Below, one piece after another: positions 1-49,110 of a stretch of DNA of 64,000 bases; positions within the stretch are counted from its first letter, which is position 1; each line of letters starts with the position of its first letter. This stretch comes from Parus major (Eukaryota > Chordata > Aves > Passeriformes > Paridae). The notes beneath the pieces are model-generated. The model was not told the origin of the DNA, searched no databases, and saw nothing but the letters and a program-made list of their open reading frames with translations. Where the stretch lies: assembly GCF_001522545.3 (NCBI RefSeq), contig NC_031796.1, forward strand, positions 4,205,099 to 4,269,098, given 5' to 3'. The position numbers were made by a program, and so were the translations under genes.

Positions 1-330
1 GCGGAGGGTGGGCATGGCCTGCGGAGCCTCGGGCTGAGGGTTGAGCCGGTGCTGGAGGGGAGGAGGAGGAAGAGGCCGAGGCGGTGCAGCAGCTGGCAGT
101 GGGGCAAGGCTGCTCGCACGGCGGCTGATGTCTCTGCGTCCCGAATGGGTGGGAGAGGGGTGCTGGAAATCCCCTCCCGGGAGGACAGAAGGGAATTCCA
201 GCCCTGCCTGGAGGGGTGCAGCGGGTCCCGGGGCAGCCCCCGGCGGGAGGAACGTGTGTCAGCCCCTTCCCCAGAGCCGCATCCTGGTGTGGGGATGCGA
301 TTCCCTGCGGATGGTGGCCCCTTGATGGGC
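1..330 (+). promoter_or_regulatory. TLK2: CpG-rich block, probable TLK2 promoter or 5' end (partly outside the window)
   Basis: The first ~330 bases are GC-rich and hold roughly twenty CpG dinucleotides, while the sequence after ~350 is AT-rich and nearly free of CpG. This is the look of the right half of a CpG-island promoter. The first TLK2 coding exon (from 1576) is preceded by a splice acceptor, so an untranslated first exon must lie upstream, here or to the left of the window. I could not pick a convincing donor site or transcription start in this block. The 94-100-codon open frames here are expected from GC-rich sequence and are not claimed as genes. Confidence 0.5.
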
Positions 331-1545
331 GAGAGCCCTGGGAGCACTTGAACATCTTGGTGTTTGCGGCTTGTCTTTCATTTTCTTCGCTGCTTAGATT
401 TCCTGTTTTGAAAATTGGGCTGAGAGCTTTGTTGGGCTTTTTGAGCCCCTGGCTGAAATACGGTTGTTTAATAATCATGTTTAGGATCCTATTAGTTTTT
501 GAGGCTTGGGACTGATTGGGGAGAGCAGTTGAGAATGCCCCCGGATGGATTCACTTTGCCCCTGTGACTTGTAGCCGCAGCATTTGGAGGAAGCAGCAGG
601 GACAAAATGGACAGTTCATAAAAAGAACAATTGTGCATTGCCTGTTCTAGAGGGCACTTGCTGCCCTTCAAGAACTTTCCTCATCACATATGCTCTTTAC
701 ACAGCAAATCTTTATCTTCTGATTTTGGCCTTTTTTTCTACCTTAGTCCAGAAAATGAAACTGGAACAGACATTTCTGGAAATGAACTTGATTGGTGCAG
801 TTGGGAAGATGTGATTCAGAGTTATAATGAACAGTGAATTTTGTCCCATTTTTTTCTTAGTTCAGGATTTGAATTATGTATTTCCTGATTTTTAACCTGT
901 TTACACAGTTATGCTGGCTAGATTTTTAACCCTTCAAATAAGGCATTCATAGTGTTAGATTGCCAAGAGATACCCCAGGTACATCCAGGATGTAGAAGCT
1001 GGTGTTATTTTTGAATATCTGATGCTTTACCTTATAAAAGAAAAGGTTTAATTGTGCATTATTTTCTTCTTGTAATCCCACTCTGCTTGGAAGAAGCAAA
1101 GCTGTTATCAGTGAAATCTGGAGTTTGTGGAGATCGAGTATTTCCAGGATTGGCCAAAAATAAATTATGGGGTAAAGAATGTTGCTTTTTTTTCTCCTAG
1201 TCATGCAGCACAGATGAAAAGCTCTGAAGCTTTTAGTCATAACACTCTGGTCCCATGTTTTCCTTTTAATAAAGCATCCAGTGGGAGAATGTGACATAAT
1301 TGGTTTCTTGGATTTAGAGATCTTGAAATGGCTGGTACAACAGAGGAGACGAGAGGAAATTCCAGCAGGGTTATGGTTTAAATACTATAATATGGTGGCA
1401 AAGTCATGGTGTTACTACATGGTAATCTCACATTTCTCTTGCAAGAAAATGCTCTCTACGCGGTTGTGCGGCAGAACAAGCACTTTTAAGTCTCGTCAGT
1501 GGCACGGAATATTAAACATCTCTCTCCTTTCCTTGCTTTGCATAA

Positions 1546-39962
<38,417 letters not shown>

Positions 39963-40420
39963 GACAGAGTAATAGGCCAAAAACTGCTTGAGAAACCGGC
40001 AGAAAGACTTTCAGAAACACCTTTGAAACAGAGGAATCCATAAAGGTCTCAAGAAGCCTGTACCAGGTGCTTTTTTCTCTTGCTTTTTTTCCATCCATAG
40101 AGCATGACAACATCAACTCATCTAGAAAGCCTTCGGCATCTAGCCCAAGCCATGTGGATAGGAGATGGCTTGAGGTTTATCCAGTCAGTGACCACAAAAA
40201 GGGTGGCTGCTCTGAGCAAGGAGGAGAAACTCAAGAAAAAATACAAAAAGACATGGTTCCATGTACTGTGAACTTCTGAACATGCAGCCTTGGGGAATCC
40301 AGGACGCCGTGTGTGCTTCATATGAAGAATGTGGACTTTGGAAAAAAGACTGGGCTAGTCCAGTGTTGATATTTAAACATTGTTCTTTTTCTTTTAATAA
40401 AGTTTAGGTAACATCTCCTG
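39963..40420 (+). other. TLK2: TLK2 3' untranslated region (minimum extent)
   Basis: Sequence between the TLK2 stop and the first good polyadenylation signal. No acceptor or further coding exon is needed. The end is set only by the AATAAA at 40396; a longer 3' UTR using a later signal cannot be excluded from sequence alone. Confidence 0.6.
40396..40401 (+). terminator. TLK2: Polyadenylation signal AATAAA for TLK2
   Basis: A canonical AATAAA about 430 bases after the TLK2 stop, within a T-rich context, with cleavage expected 10-30 bases downstream. It is the first canonical hexamer after the stop codon. Use in vivo is inferred. Confidence 0.6.
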
Positions 40421-43400
40421 AAAAGCTCGAAGCACCAAGGTTCAGCTGGGGATGGTATATGACTCTTTGCCCTTTGGAGGGGAAAAAAGTTGATCCTGCC
40501 TGTTCATGGCACTAGAGTTAGTGTTTTACCCCTAATTAATTTCAATTTTTTAAAAATAACAATTTTTTGGAAGAAAACAGTTTTCTGGTCTCAGTGAAAC
40601 CCGTATTAGCAGGTTTGTGGCAGTGTCCATTCTGCAACTGGTGCAGCTTTCTGCTCCTTTGGAGTGGCTTATAAGGAATGATTCACCTTCTCAGGAGGGT
40701 AGTGAAGCCCTGGGAGAACAGGCCTGCATCACTCTGTCATCAGTGGGTCACAGCTCAGGCTGCCATAAGGTCTCAGCTGCTCTCAAAATAGTTGCATCTT
40801 TTTAATGTGCTGAAGTGCTGTTGTTTTTGCAGACCTAGCCCTTCATGCTCATACTGAGCTCTCCACACTTAAGAGCCTGATCTTGGCTGGCTGGGAGGCA
40901 GAGAGCAAACAGGGATTGGAGCACAGCTCAGGTGTCACAGATGTGATCTGTACCCACACAGCTCTCTACTGATCCGGTTCATGTTTAGAGCATTCCAAAG
41001 CTGAAGCCTTGTCTACTCCTCCCTGTTGGGTGACTTGGCAGCAGAGCTTCCTCTCTCTCCCTTAACACTTTGTAGACTTGCTGACTCATGAAACTTGCTG
41101 CCATCACTGCAGCCGATTTCAGATTGCAGGGAATGATACAATGTTCTTGAAAGGAGCAAACACCCTAATTACTTTCTCCCTCCTGCAATCTGCCTGGCAG
41201 AGTCTTGCACCTTCAGCTGGATCTGCCTGCTGTGAAATGGGCACCTCCCACTCCGCTTCCTTTTCCCTCCCACATTGAAGGAAAACTGAAAACACAATGC
41301 AGCAATTGAACATGTGGCAGCCAGGTTGGAGTGCTCCTAACATGTGGCAAGAGTTCTTAGACAGAAATATTTAAAGATGCAGTGTTGAGGTGCAGGGTTT
41401 GTCCTGGGGGGAGACGAGCACTGCACTACTGCAATTGAGGATGGTGGTTAAAAACCACCCTGTGCGTACTTCCCAGCCCAGTACCTGGACCACTGTGGGC
41501 TGGGGCATCCTTTGTGGAGCATCTCCAGCATTGTACCCACAGCTGTGGCAGCCTGTGGGCTGTTTGGGTGGCTCTGTTACCCTGTGGCATCTCCTGGCAA
41601 GTGCTGTTCTCCATCATGCACTTAGAACTGCCACTTGTCTGCCTTATTGTAAGCCATCATCTGCAAATACTGTGCTTAAACCTGATCAGGAACTTGTTAA
41701 CTGAGAAATGGAGCAGTCTCTTGGAATTAAACAACAGGCCAGGGAAGTGAAGAACTCTGCTGCTTAGCTTTTTCCTACTATTTTTGTAGTGACTCCTGGG
41801 CTTTTAATTGGATTTACTCCCTTGCAGCTGCATTAAGGTGGTGTCTAAACTGCTGTAGTGTTTTAGACAAAGAACAGAAATACTGCATCTTCAAATCCTC
41901 AGCCGTTCTCTCTTAGCCCTTTCCATGCCTGCTGCTCTAAGCCAGAAGTTAATTGTCCAGCAAGCAGCTTCAATGTGTTTTTTCAGCCTCTGTCAGGAGA
42001 CATCAGGGTTGGTGCTTCATCCCATTTGCCGAAACTGGTGATTTGATATCTGTCCAAATCGGGGAGAATTCTAAAAGGGTTTTTTCTATCCCGGTTCCAT
42101 TGTTTCTTGGCCATCCAGTGTGTGCATCTGTGTGGGTGTGATTAGTTTTGTGTCAGAAGCATTTATTCCTGCTCTACAACACCCATCCACGGCCAGGGGA
42201 CAGTGATGGCCTTTTGGAGCTGATAGTGTGGAAGAACCCTGGTAGAATTCTGGCTGCAACACTTCCCTTGTTAAGATGGGTTTCACTTCTAATAACAGAC
42301 CCTATTGCCACACTGTTCATTTACTTAAAGTGTATGAAAAATTTGTAACTTAAACCAGGCCAGACGGTTTTGGCTCTACCCAACAGATGAGACATGGATA
42401 TTAAAATAAGTTTTAAGAAACTGATGTGCTTGGCTTTTACTGGTTTTCTGCTCTTGGCAGTGGCATGAGCTCTCTTGCAATGGCTGCACAAAGATGACAT
42501 AGGAGAGGATGAGGAAGGATGGAGGAAGGGTGCATTCCATAGCTCAGAGCAGTGTGATCTTTGCATCAGAGGGGGAATTGCTGAAATTATCGAGTAACTT
42601 AATTAATGGTGTTGATCGTGTCCTGGAACTTAAATTAGAAAGCTGAGGTGGGTTTGTCTCTCATTTCCTGTAGAATAGCAGCTGCCTTTAGAAGCCATAT
42701 ATGTTGAGGACATAAAAAATACCTTTCCTGTTGATGAAAAGCTGTGGGTCCCCATCTGTAGACCCCCCATCCACTCCCCAGCCCGTGGACACCCAAGTCT
42801 CCCCTCTCAGTCACCCACAATAACCACACTGAGCAGTGATGAAACTCAACTCCTTTAATTTCTTGGGGCTGGGCCTTGTCAGCTTTGCAAAAATAAATAA
42901 CAGAAAATGAAAAAGGACATTGGAAGCTGAAGATGCTGAGTCTGTATCTCGAGTATGTATCTGGACCGAGGAGTGCTGAGGCCCTTGGCACATGTGGAGC
43001 CACTGTGCTGGACATCTCCGAGGAGTCAGGGCCATACCTGCCTTCAGAGCTGCTTCCTCAGGTGGACAGCCACCAGGCCCCAGGTTACTCAGCAAACCAG
43101 ACCTGACCTGACCTTCACTGTGCCTGAAGTCAAACTCTGTGAGTGCAAGTGAAAACCAAACACAGAGAGCTTGGCTCCCTCCATGCTGCTGCAACTGATT
43201 GTTTTTCAGCCCCCTGTTCCAGTGCAGATGATGTGATGCAGATTTGGGCTAGGAGAGGTAGCAATGGTGCTTCAGTAGCATCAGCAGCATTGTCCTGCAG
43301 CAGGTAGACAGGTGCCCACACAGGCAGGGACATGTGTGAGGAACACACCTCGACACCTGCAGGATCAAGATGCACCAAGGGGCTGCCTCGCTGGAGGCCT

Positions 43401-46400
43401 TGCCTCCTACAATCGTGGTTGGGAGTCATGCTATAAATGAGCTTCCCTCTTCTAAATGAGCCAGTCCCAGTTTATTTTGTGACCTGGCAAACCCACAATG
43501 TGAGCTTTGCAACTGCTGCCAGCATCTGCCTGGGGTCTGCTGCTGGAGGATGTTGTTTTCTGTTGATTTCAGGCAGCCTTAACCTAAACCTTCCTACTCC
43601 CAACATGGAGAAAAGGAGACTTTGGAGAGTGTGGGAGCATAATTAGGCACAGCCCTGACTCCCACCCAGCCTGGACCTAACCTTAGCTACCACATGCTGA
43701 TGAATCTTTGCACAGATTTTTCACAGCTGCACATGGCTCTGCCTGTGGTCTGTGCTTCTCCCAGGTCCCAGCACTGCCCTCAGGGCCAGCTGGGTGGCCC
43801 CCTGGCCATCACCCTGGGTGGGGGCAAAAGGCCAAACAAACACAGCACAGCTCTGCCTCCCTTCCCTACATTCACACCCAGTAGCAGTCTCTTGGCCACA
43901 AGGACACTATTGTCTATTCTGGGAGCGGGCCTGAGACACACTCCCATTCCATGCTTTAGCTGCATGAGGGTGTGACAGCCAGAAGTTGCTGGCATGTGCT
44001 GATGGTGAGGAGCTGCATGCTGCCACCAGCTCCATGTGCTCTTCCCTGCTCCTCTGTGCTCCCAGCCTGCATCTCCTGGGATGGGTTACTGTAGTCTTTC
44101 TTCTTCCACCTTCACCTGCAGATTGTGTTTTGCTCACTCTGTTGCTATTCATTTCCAAACACATTCACTGAAGGGAGGCTCAAGTGCTTCAAGCTGATTC
44201 AGAAAGCCTGAAAATAGAGGTTATCCACCTCTGCCCCACCAGTGTGGGATGAGCCTCACCAGCTCCCAGGCAGCCCTGGCCAGGAGCTGCTTTCCCATTC
44301 TCTGTTGCTTGGGCTGCAGGGATGGTGCAGAGCAGTGTCATGGTCCAAATGGAATTAAAGTACAAGGACGGAAATCAAAACGCAGGAATGAAGGTAAAAA
44401 TGCAGGGATGTTTTGAGCAGCAACAGGGAGATTCAGCCTCATGTTCAGGCCAGATCTCCCATTCCCACCTGGGCTGCCTTGGGGAATGCCAGCAGCAAAG
44501 TTATAAGGTGATTGGCTCTGCTTTGCATTCAGGGGAAGAAAAAATCCAGAGCTCTGCTCAGCCCTGTCCTCTCCTGACTGAAGGCGCTGGCTGTGTGGGA
44601 GCCATGAGCACACACAGCCCTGTTGGCAACTGCCTTGCTCTTGGCTCAGCTCCACATCAGGATCAGCACTCCAAACCTGCTTTGTTCAGCATTGGCTCAT
44701 CGCAGCTCCCGCTAATTCTGAAAATCCACACACTCGTGGCCCAAACCCAGGAGGCTGGCTGGGATTGATCCCAAAACCCCTCCAGGCTAAAGGAACTGGT
44801 GAGGGATGGAAGTGGAAGGGGACATGCCCATGGCTATGAGGTAAGGCAGTGGCAAAGGTGGAAATGAAGTGCTTGGGGCCAATTGGACCCTACTGGTCTT
44901 TATGGCAAGGGCCAGGGAACAGGGTGAGATCTCTGCTCTGTGATCTCATATCCACTTTCGGCAGGAGGAAGGTGCCATTCAGGGTGTGCTGTCCTCCACC
45001 ATTCTCCAGCTGCTTTCCCTTCCCACTGCTCGCCAATTTGCTCTTGAGTCATGCAGAGAAAGTGTTTTTCTAAAAGGTAAATTTCTTGTAAATGGCTGGA
45101 ATTCCCTCTCAGCCCCTCTCCAGAAGCCCTCCAGGGGAGGCCAGGCAGGAAGGAGTGGCAACAGGCTCAGAAGGCAGCACTCCTTGGGCAGCCCCCAGCC
45201 CTGTCTCGCCCCCGCAACGGAAGGCCAGGATATTGGCGCTGGCCCTCACAAGGCTGGAGAGCCCTGAAATTCCTCATGGCAGTTCCAAGCAAGCACATCT
45301 GGTTTTAATAAATTATTTGCAGCTTGAACTTGCTTGACTTTTCAGTGCTGCGGAAGACAGAGCAGCAAAGAGCTCTGAGAGCTGCCGTGTGCAGCACCCA
45401 CAAAGGGACCCCCTTTGCAGTGCTGGGAGACTGCAAAGCTGGGAAGGAGGTTGCAGGGAATGGAGCCGACCAAGCACGTTTGCTGGAGGCAGGGAAAGGG
45501 CCCTTCATTTTGGCCAGGATCCCTCTACCCGCAACTGAGCGTTGAGCAGAGCTGACAACGTATTTCAGCTCCTGGGGGAGGAGCACGGGAAGCAAATGGG
45601 AGGTGCCTCCCTGACACCCCCTGCTTGGTGGAGCCTCAGCTACCAGCACCAAGACCACCCTCGCGGTGTTGAACCCTAATGAGAAAATAAAACCCTCATG
45701 GGTGATGCTCAATGGCAAACAACATGCCTGGGGCTGTGGAGGAGCTGAACCCCCACACAGTGTCCCCAGGCTTGTATCCTAAGGGAAGGGTGCAAATACA
45801 AACCTTGGGGATGAGTCCCTTGCTGTACCCCCATGGGGTTCCCCACCAAACCCCACATCCCAGCAAGAGTATACCAATCACCCTCGCTGCCTGCAGTGCA
45901 AAGCCTGAAGCTTGGAGAGGGAGCTGGACTGGCTGTTCCTGCCTGTCTCCAACAGAGAGAGCAACGTGGCCGTTCCCTCCTGCTGCTGTTGCTGCCAGCA
46001 TGAGGGAGAAGGAGCCAGGAAGACACCAAGACGGCCTCTTCCCCAAGCAGTGACCTCAGTGCACAGTGCCTGCCAGGTGGGTGTTGATCTTGGTCAGACC
46101 AGTCCTATTTGGGGCCAAGGTAAGGCCGAGGCAGCGCTGAGCTCTTGGCAGAACCTGGCAGGTGCTGCTGGTCCCCAGCAAAGCAAAGCCCCTGACACCA
46201 GAGTCCCCCAACAGCTGCTGCCCACAGGTAGGGCTTTGCTCTCCTGGAACCCTCAGTCCTGCAGAGAGCCATGGGCTGGGGGGAATACTCTTGGAAGGGC
46301 ACAACAGAGTAGGATATGCTCATACAGTAAATAGACCCTTAGAACCTGCCAGTCCTTAGAAGTGGCCAGACCCTTCCTTCAGAAAATCTGAAGGCTACAG

Positions 46401-48390
46401 ATGCTGTCCACAGGTCCCCAAATAATTTCCTCTAATGCCTCTGGTGCAAGCAAACATCAAACATGTCCCATGACAACCCCAAACTTTGTAAGTCAAGGGG
46501 TGACTCACTGCCACTGAGCACCCCAGCTCCAAATATGGGGTTTCTCCCCCACCCCTATGGTTGGGTCCCACTCCATGTTGGTGACATATTTAGCAATCTG
46601 CTGAGCATCCTGACTGACCCGTTTTCTCCCAAGTGTTCCTGACCAGGTCAGACCTCCAGCCAAAGGTGGGCGAGTGGCTTGGATATATCTCCAGAAATCC
46701 TGCAAACCTTCTGCAGGACGACTTTCACTCTTGCTAATGCTGTTTCACCCCATCTCACTGCAGTCCCTCCACTGTGACCACTCCCTACATGGGATGTTGC
46801 TTTGGCCAAAACCCAGAATTTATTTTTCCAATTAAATGACAGATACAGAAGCTTCAACTGTGGGAATCAGCTACTGACGCTGAATATCCCATGTTCTGGG
46901 TAATCCTGGGATAAACCAGGGATAAGGAGCTCTCCTGAGATTGTGGCCAGAGGTGCAGTTGGCTGTCCCCTGCACAAAGCTATGTCCCCTTCTCCTTGTC
47001 TGGCAGCAACTCATTAAGGCCAGAGGGGTCAGACAGCCTGGAAATGTCCCAAAGGAAAAGTACATCTCCTCCTGATCCACTCTGTCGAGTAGCAACTCAA
47101 CTGGTACTAAACCAGATTAGGATGAGAGTAGGTAAGGACTTATTGGCTTGTGTTGAAGAAATTAATTAAGAAGTCCTATTTATCTGCTAATCACATGCAG
47201 CATAGGGGCCCCCAAAACACCTCCAAAACCTGGTGAACCAGGCCAGGAAGTGGCAATGCTCCATGGGATCCAAAGCCTTTTGACTCTGCTATGTTCCTTC
47301 TTTTGGATGGGTTCAACTTCCTTGAAAGGGATGTCAGGTTTGTCTGGGATGGGTGGAGGGTCCCATTCACAGGACTTCACAGCCCCATCATGTCCAGCCA
47401 CTGGTGTCCCAGTGGGTGACATCCCCCTGGAGTTCCAAGTCTCCAAGTTTTCAGAATAGGAACAAGGATCTGGATGATTCCTTCCTCTGCTCTGGGCTTG
47501 TTTCATGTAGCAGCCATGGCCTTTCTCTCAGTGCTGCTGCAATTAAAAAATAATTCCTGCTTTAAAAAAACCAACAGACCAGATGCTGATGTGCTTAATT
47601 AGCCCCACCAGAGGGTTTGCATCCCCAAAGTCCATCCTGGCACCAGCCTGAAGGTCCTTCTTGCCTCACTGGGAAACAATGGATTCCTTTATTTTCTGAA
47701 GAACAGCCAAACTGTGGCTGGCTCACACCTGTTCCTCAACCCCTCAGGTTTTTGTGCCATTTTGGGGCCAGATCCTGCTCCCTGCTCAAGGGAGCTCTGC
47801 CATCAGCTTGGTCTCATCATCACCCTATAATTTGTATGGCAGAGTCTTTGTGTCAAGGACTGACTGACTTTGAACTGCTCAAATCCCAGAAGAGCTTGAT
47901 GAGGTGAGGCTTCCAGACCCTCAGGGATGCTCCCACAAGAATGGGCACTATGAGCATCACCCAAATGCACCAAATGGATATAGAAAGCCAGGAATATGCA
48001 AACTTCCAGTGTTTTCCATGTATACTGCCTTCTTTGGATGGCTTTTGGGTCCATAGGCAGTCCTGCTGGAGTGGAGGTGTGAAAATAAAGATTGAAAAGT
48101 TCTTTAGAAGTTTTTAAAAGCCTTTTGTGTTCAGATCCTGGATGTGGGATATACCTACGCTGGATATTGTGGATGTTCTTTGTCCCATGCTCTCGGCAGA
48201 GCACCAGAGCTGCACCAGCACCCCACGGCTGGAGGGACTGGGCTTGTAACGGAAGGTGCAGTGAGCTGTGTCCAACTTCAGCATCCACAGTCGGACTGGG
48301 AGTTGCCCAGCTCCGTGCCACAGGGGTCGACAGAGAAGAATCCAGCTGGGCTGGCTGTGCTTGGGATGAGGTAACTTTGCCGGGCACCCA
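40421..48390. other. Intergenic region between TLK2 and MRC2, no supportable gene
   Basis: About 8 kb with moderate GC and many short open frames on both strands, none resembling a known protein and none with a convincing exon structure. I saw no clear CR1 or LTR fragment. Isolated AATAAA hexamers occur (near 42889 and 45306) but without a gene to serve. The largest open frame is 199 codons on the minus strand (47803-48402), starting beside the MRC2 CpG island; it may be chance or part of a divergent noncoding transcript. Confidence 0.6.
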
Positions 48391-48829
48391 GAGGTGCAGC
48401 AAGCAACGATGTGTGGTGGGAGCTCACGGCAGCCACTGGCTGCTCTCCCCGACGAGGTGGGATCCCAGGCTGAGGACCCGCAGCGAGACCCGACGCGGGA
48501 CTGGCGGCACCGCGGGCATCACCCCCACACCCTCCGGCCCGTACCGGGGCATCGCGACCACCCGTGGTGTGGAGAGGACTGCGTGGGGTACTCTGCTGGG
48601 GGAGCCAGCCATCTCCGGACGTCTGCAGGGATGCCCTGGCCAGGCTGGGCTTCACTTCTGCCACTCCCCCGCTTCACCCCCGGACCCCCCGCCCCAGCGA
48701 TGCGCTGCAGCGGGCGGAGCCCCCCCAGGCTCGGGCCGCGCCCCGCTCTCTCGCCGCCGCTGGGCCGGGCCCCTATCTGCTGACGCAGTGTCTGAACCCG
48801 GCGCGCACGCTTCGAGTTTTTTCTTATTT

Positions 48830-48935
48830 TGTAACATTTTTTTCCCCCCTTCTTTCCCTCCCTCTCCCGCTCGCGTCCCTCCTCCTCCTCCTCCTCCTCC
48901 CCCTTCTCTCGCCCCCCTCCCCCCACCCCGGCCCG
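48830..48935. repeat. Pyrimidine-rich tract with (CCT)n before the MRC2 start
   Basis: About 100 bases of nearly pure C/T on the plus strand, including eight consecutive CCT units ending at about 48900 and several long C runs. It lies 60-165 bases before the MRC2 ATG, in the core promoter or 5' untranslated region. Confidence 0.85.
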
Positions 48936-48995
48936 GCCCGGCAGGAGCGGCAGGAGGGGCCCGAGCGGAGCGGAGCGGAGCGGGCAGCGCCGGGG

Positions 48996-49110
48996 ATGGG
49001 ACGCGGCTCAGCGGGACCGCGGCTCGTCTGCTCCCCCCTGTGCCCCCCCCTCCGCGGCCCCCTGTGCTGCCTCCTCGGGCTCCAGCTGGTGCTCGGCGCT
49101 GCGCGCCCAG
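48996..49110 (+). CDS. MRC2: MRC2 exon 1, coding part (signal peptide, residues 1-38)
   Basis: The ATG has G at -3 and G at +4, a good Kozak context. The product has a short basic start and a hydrophobic core (PLCCLLGLQLVLGAA, residues 22-36), fitting a secretory signal peptide with cleavage near residues 36-38. Donor CCCAG|gtggga leaves one base of a split Asp codon. The same frame is open upstream to an ATG at 48564, but the signal peptide and exon GC content favour 48996. Confidence 0.85.

Noticed and set aside
1..350. Open frames of 94-100 codons at the left edge as an upstream gene (for example METTL2A, the human neighbour of TLK2)
   Set aside because: None resembles a methyltransferase or any protein I know. 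The frames come from stop-poor GC-rich sequence.
42635..43194. Two overlapping minus-strand open frames of ~126 codons in the intergenic region
   Set aside because: No recognisable domain, no splice or promoter support, and frames of this size are common at this GC content.
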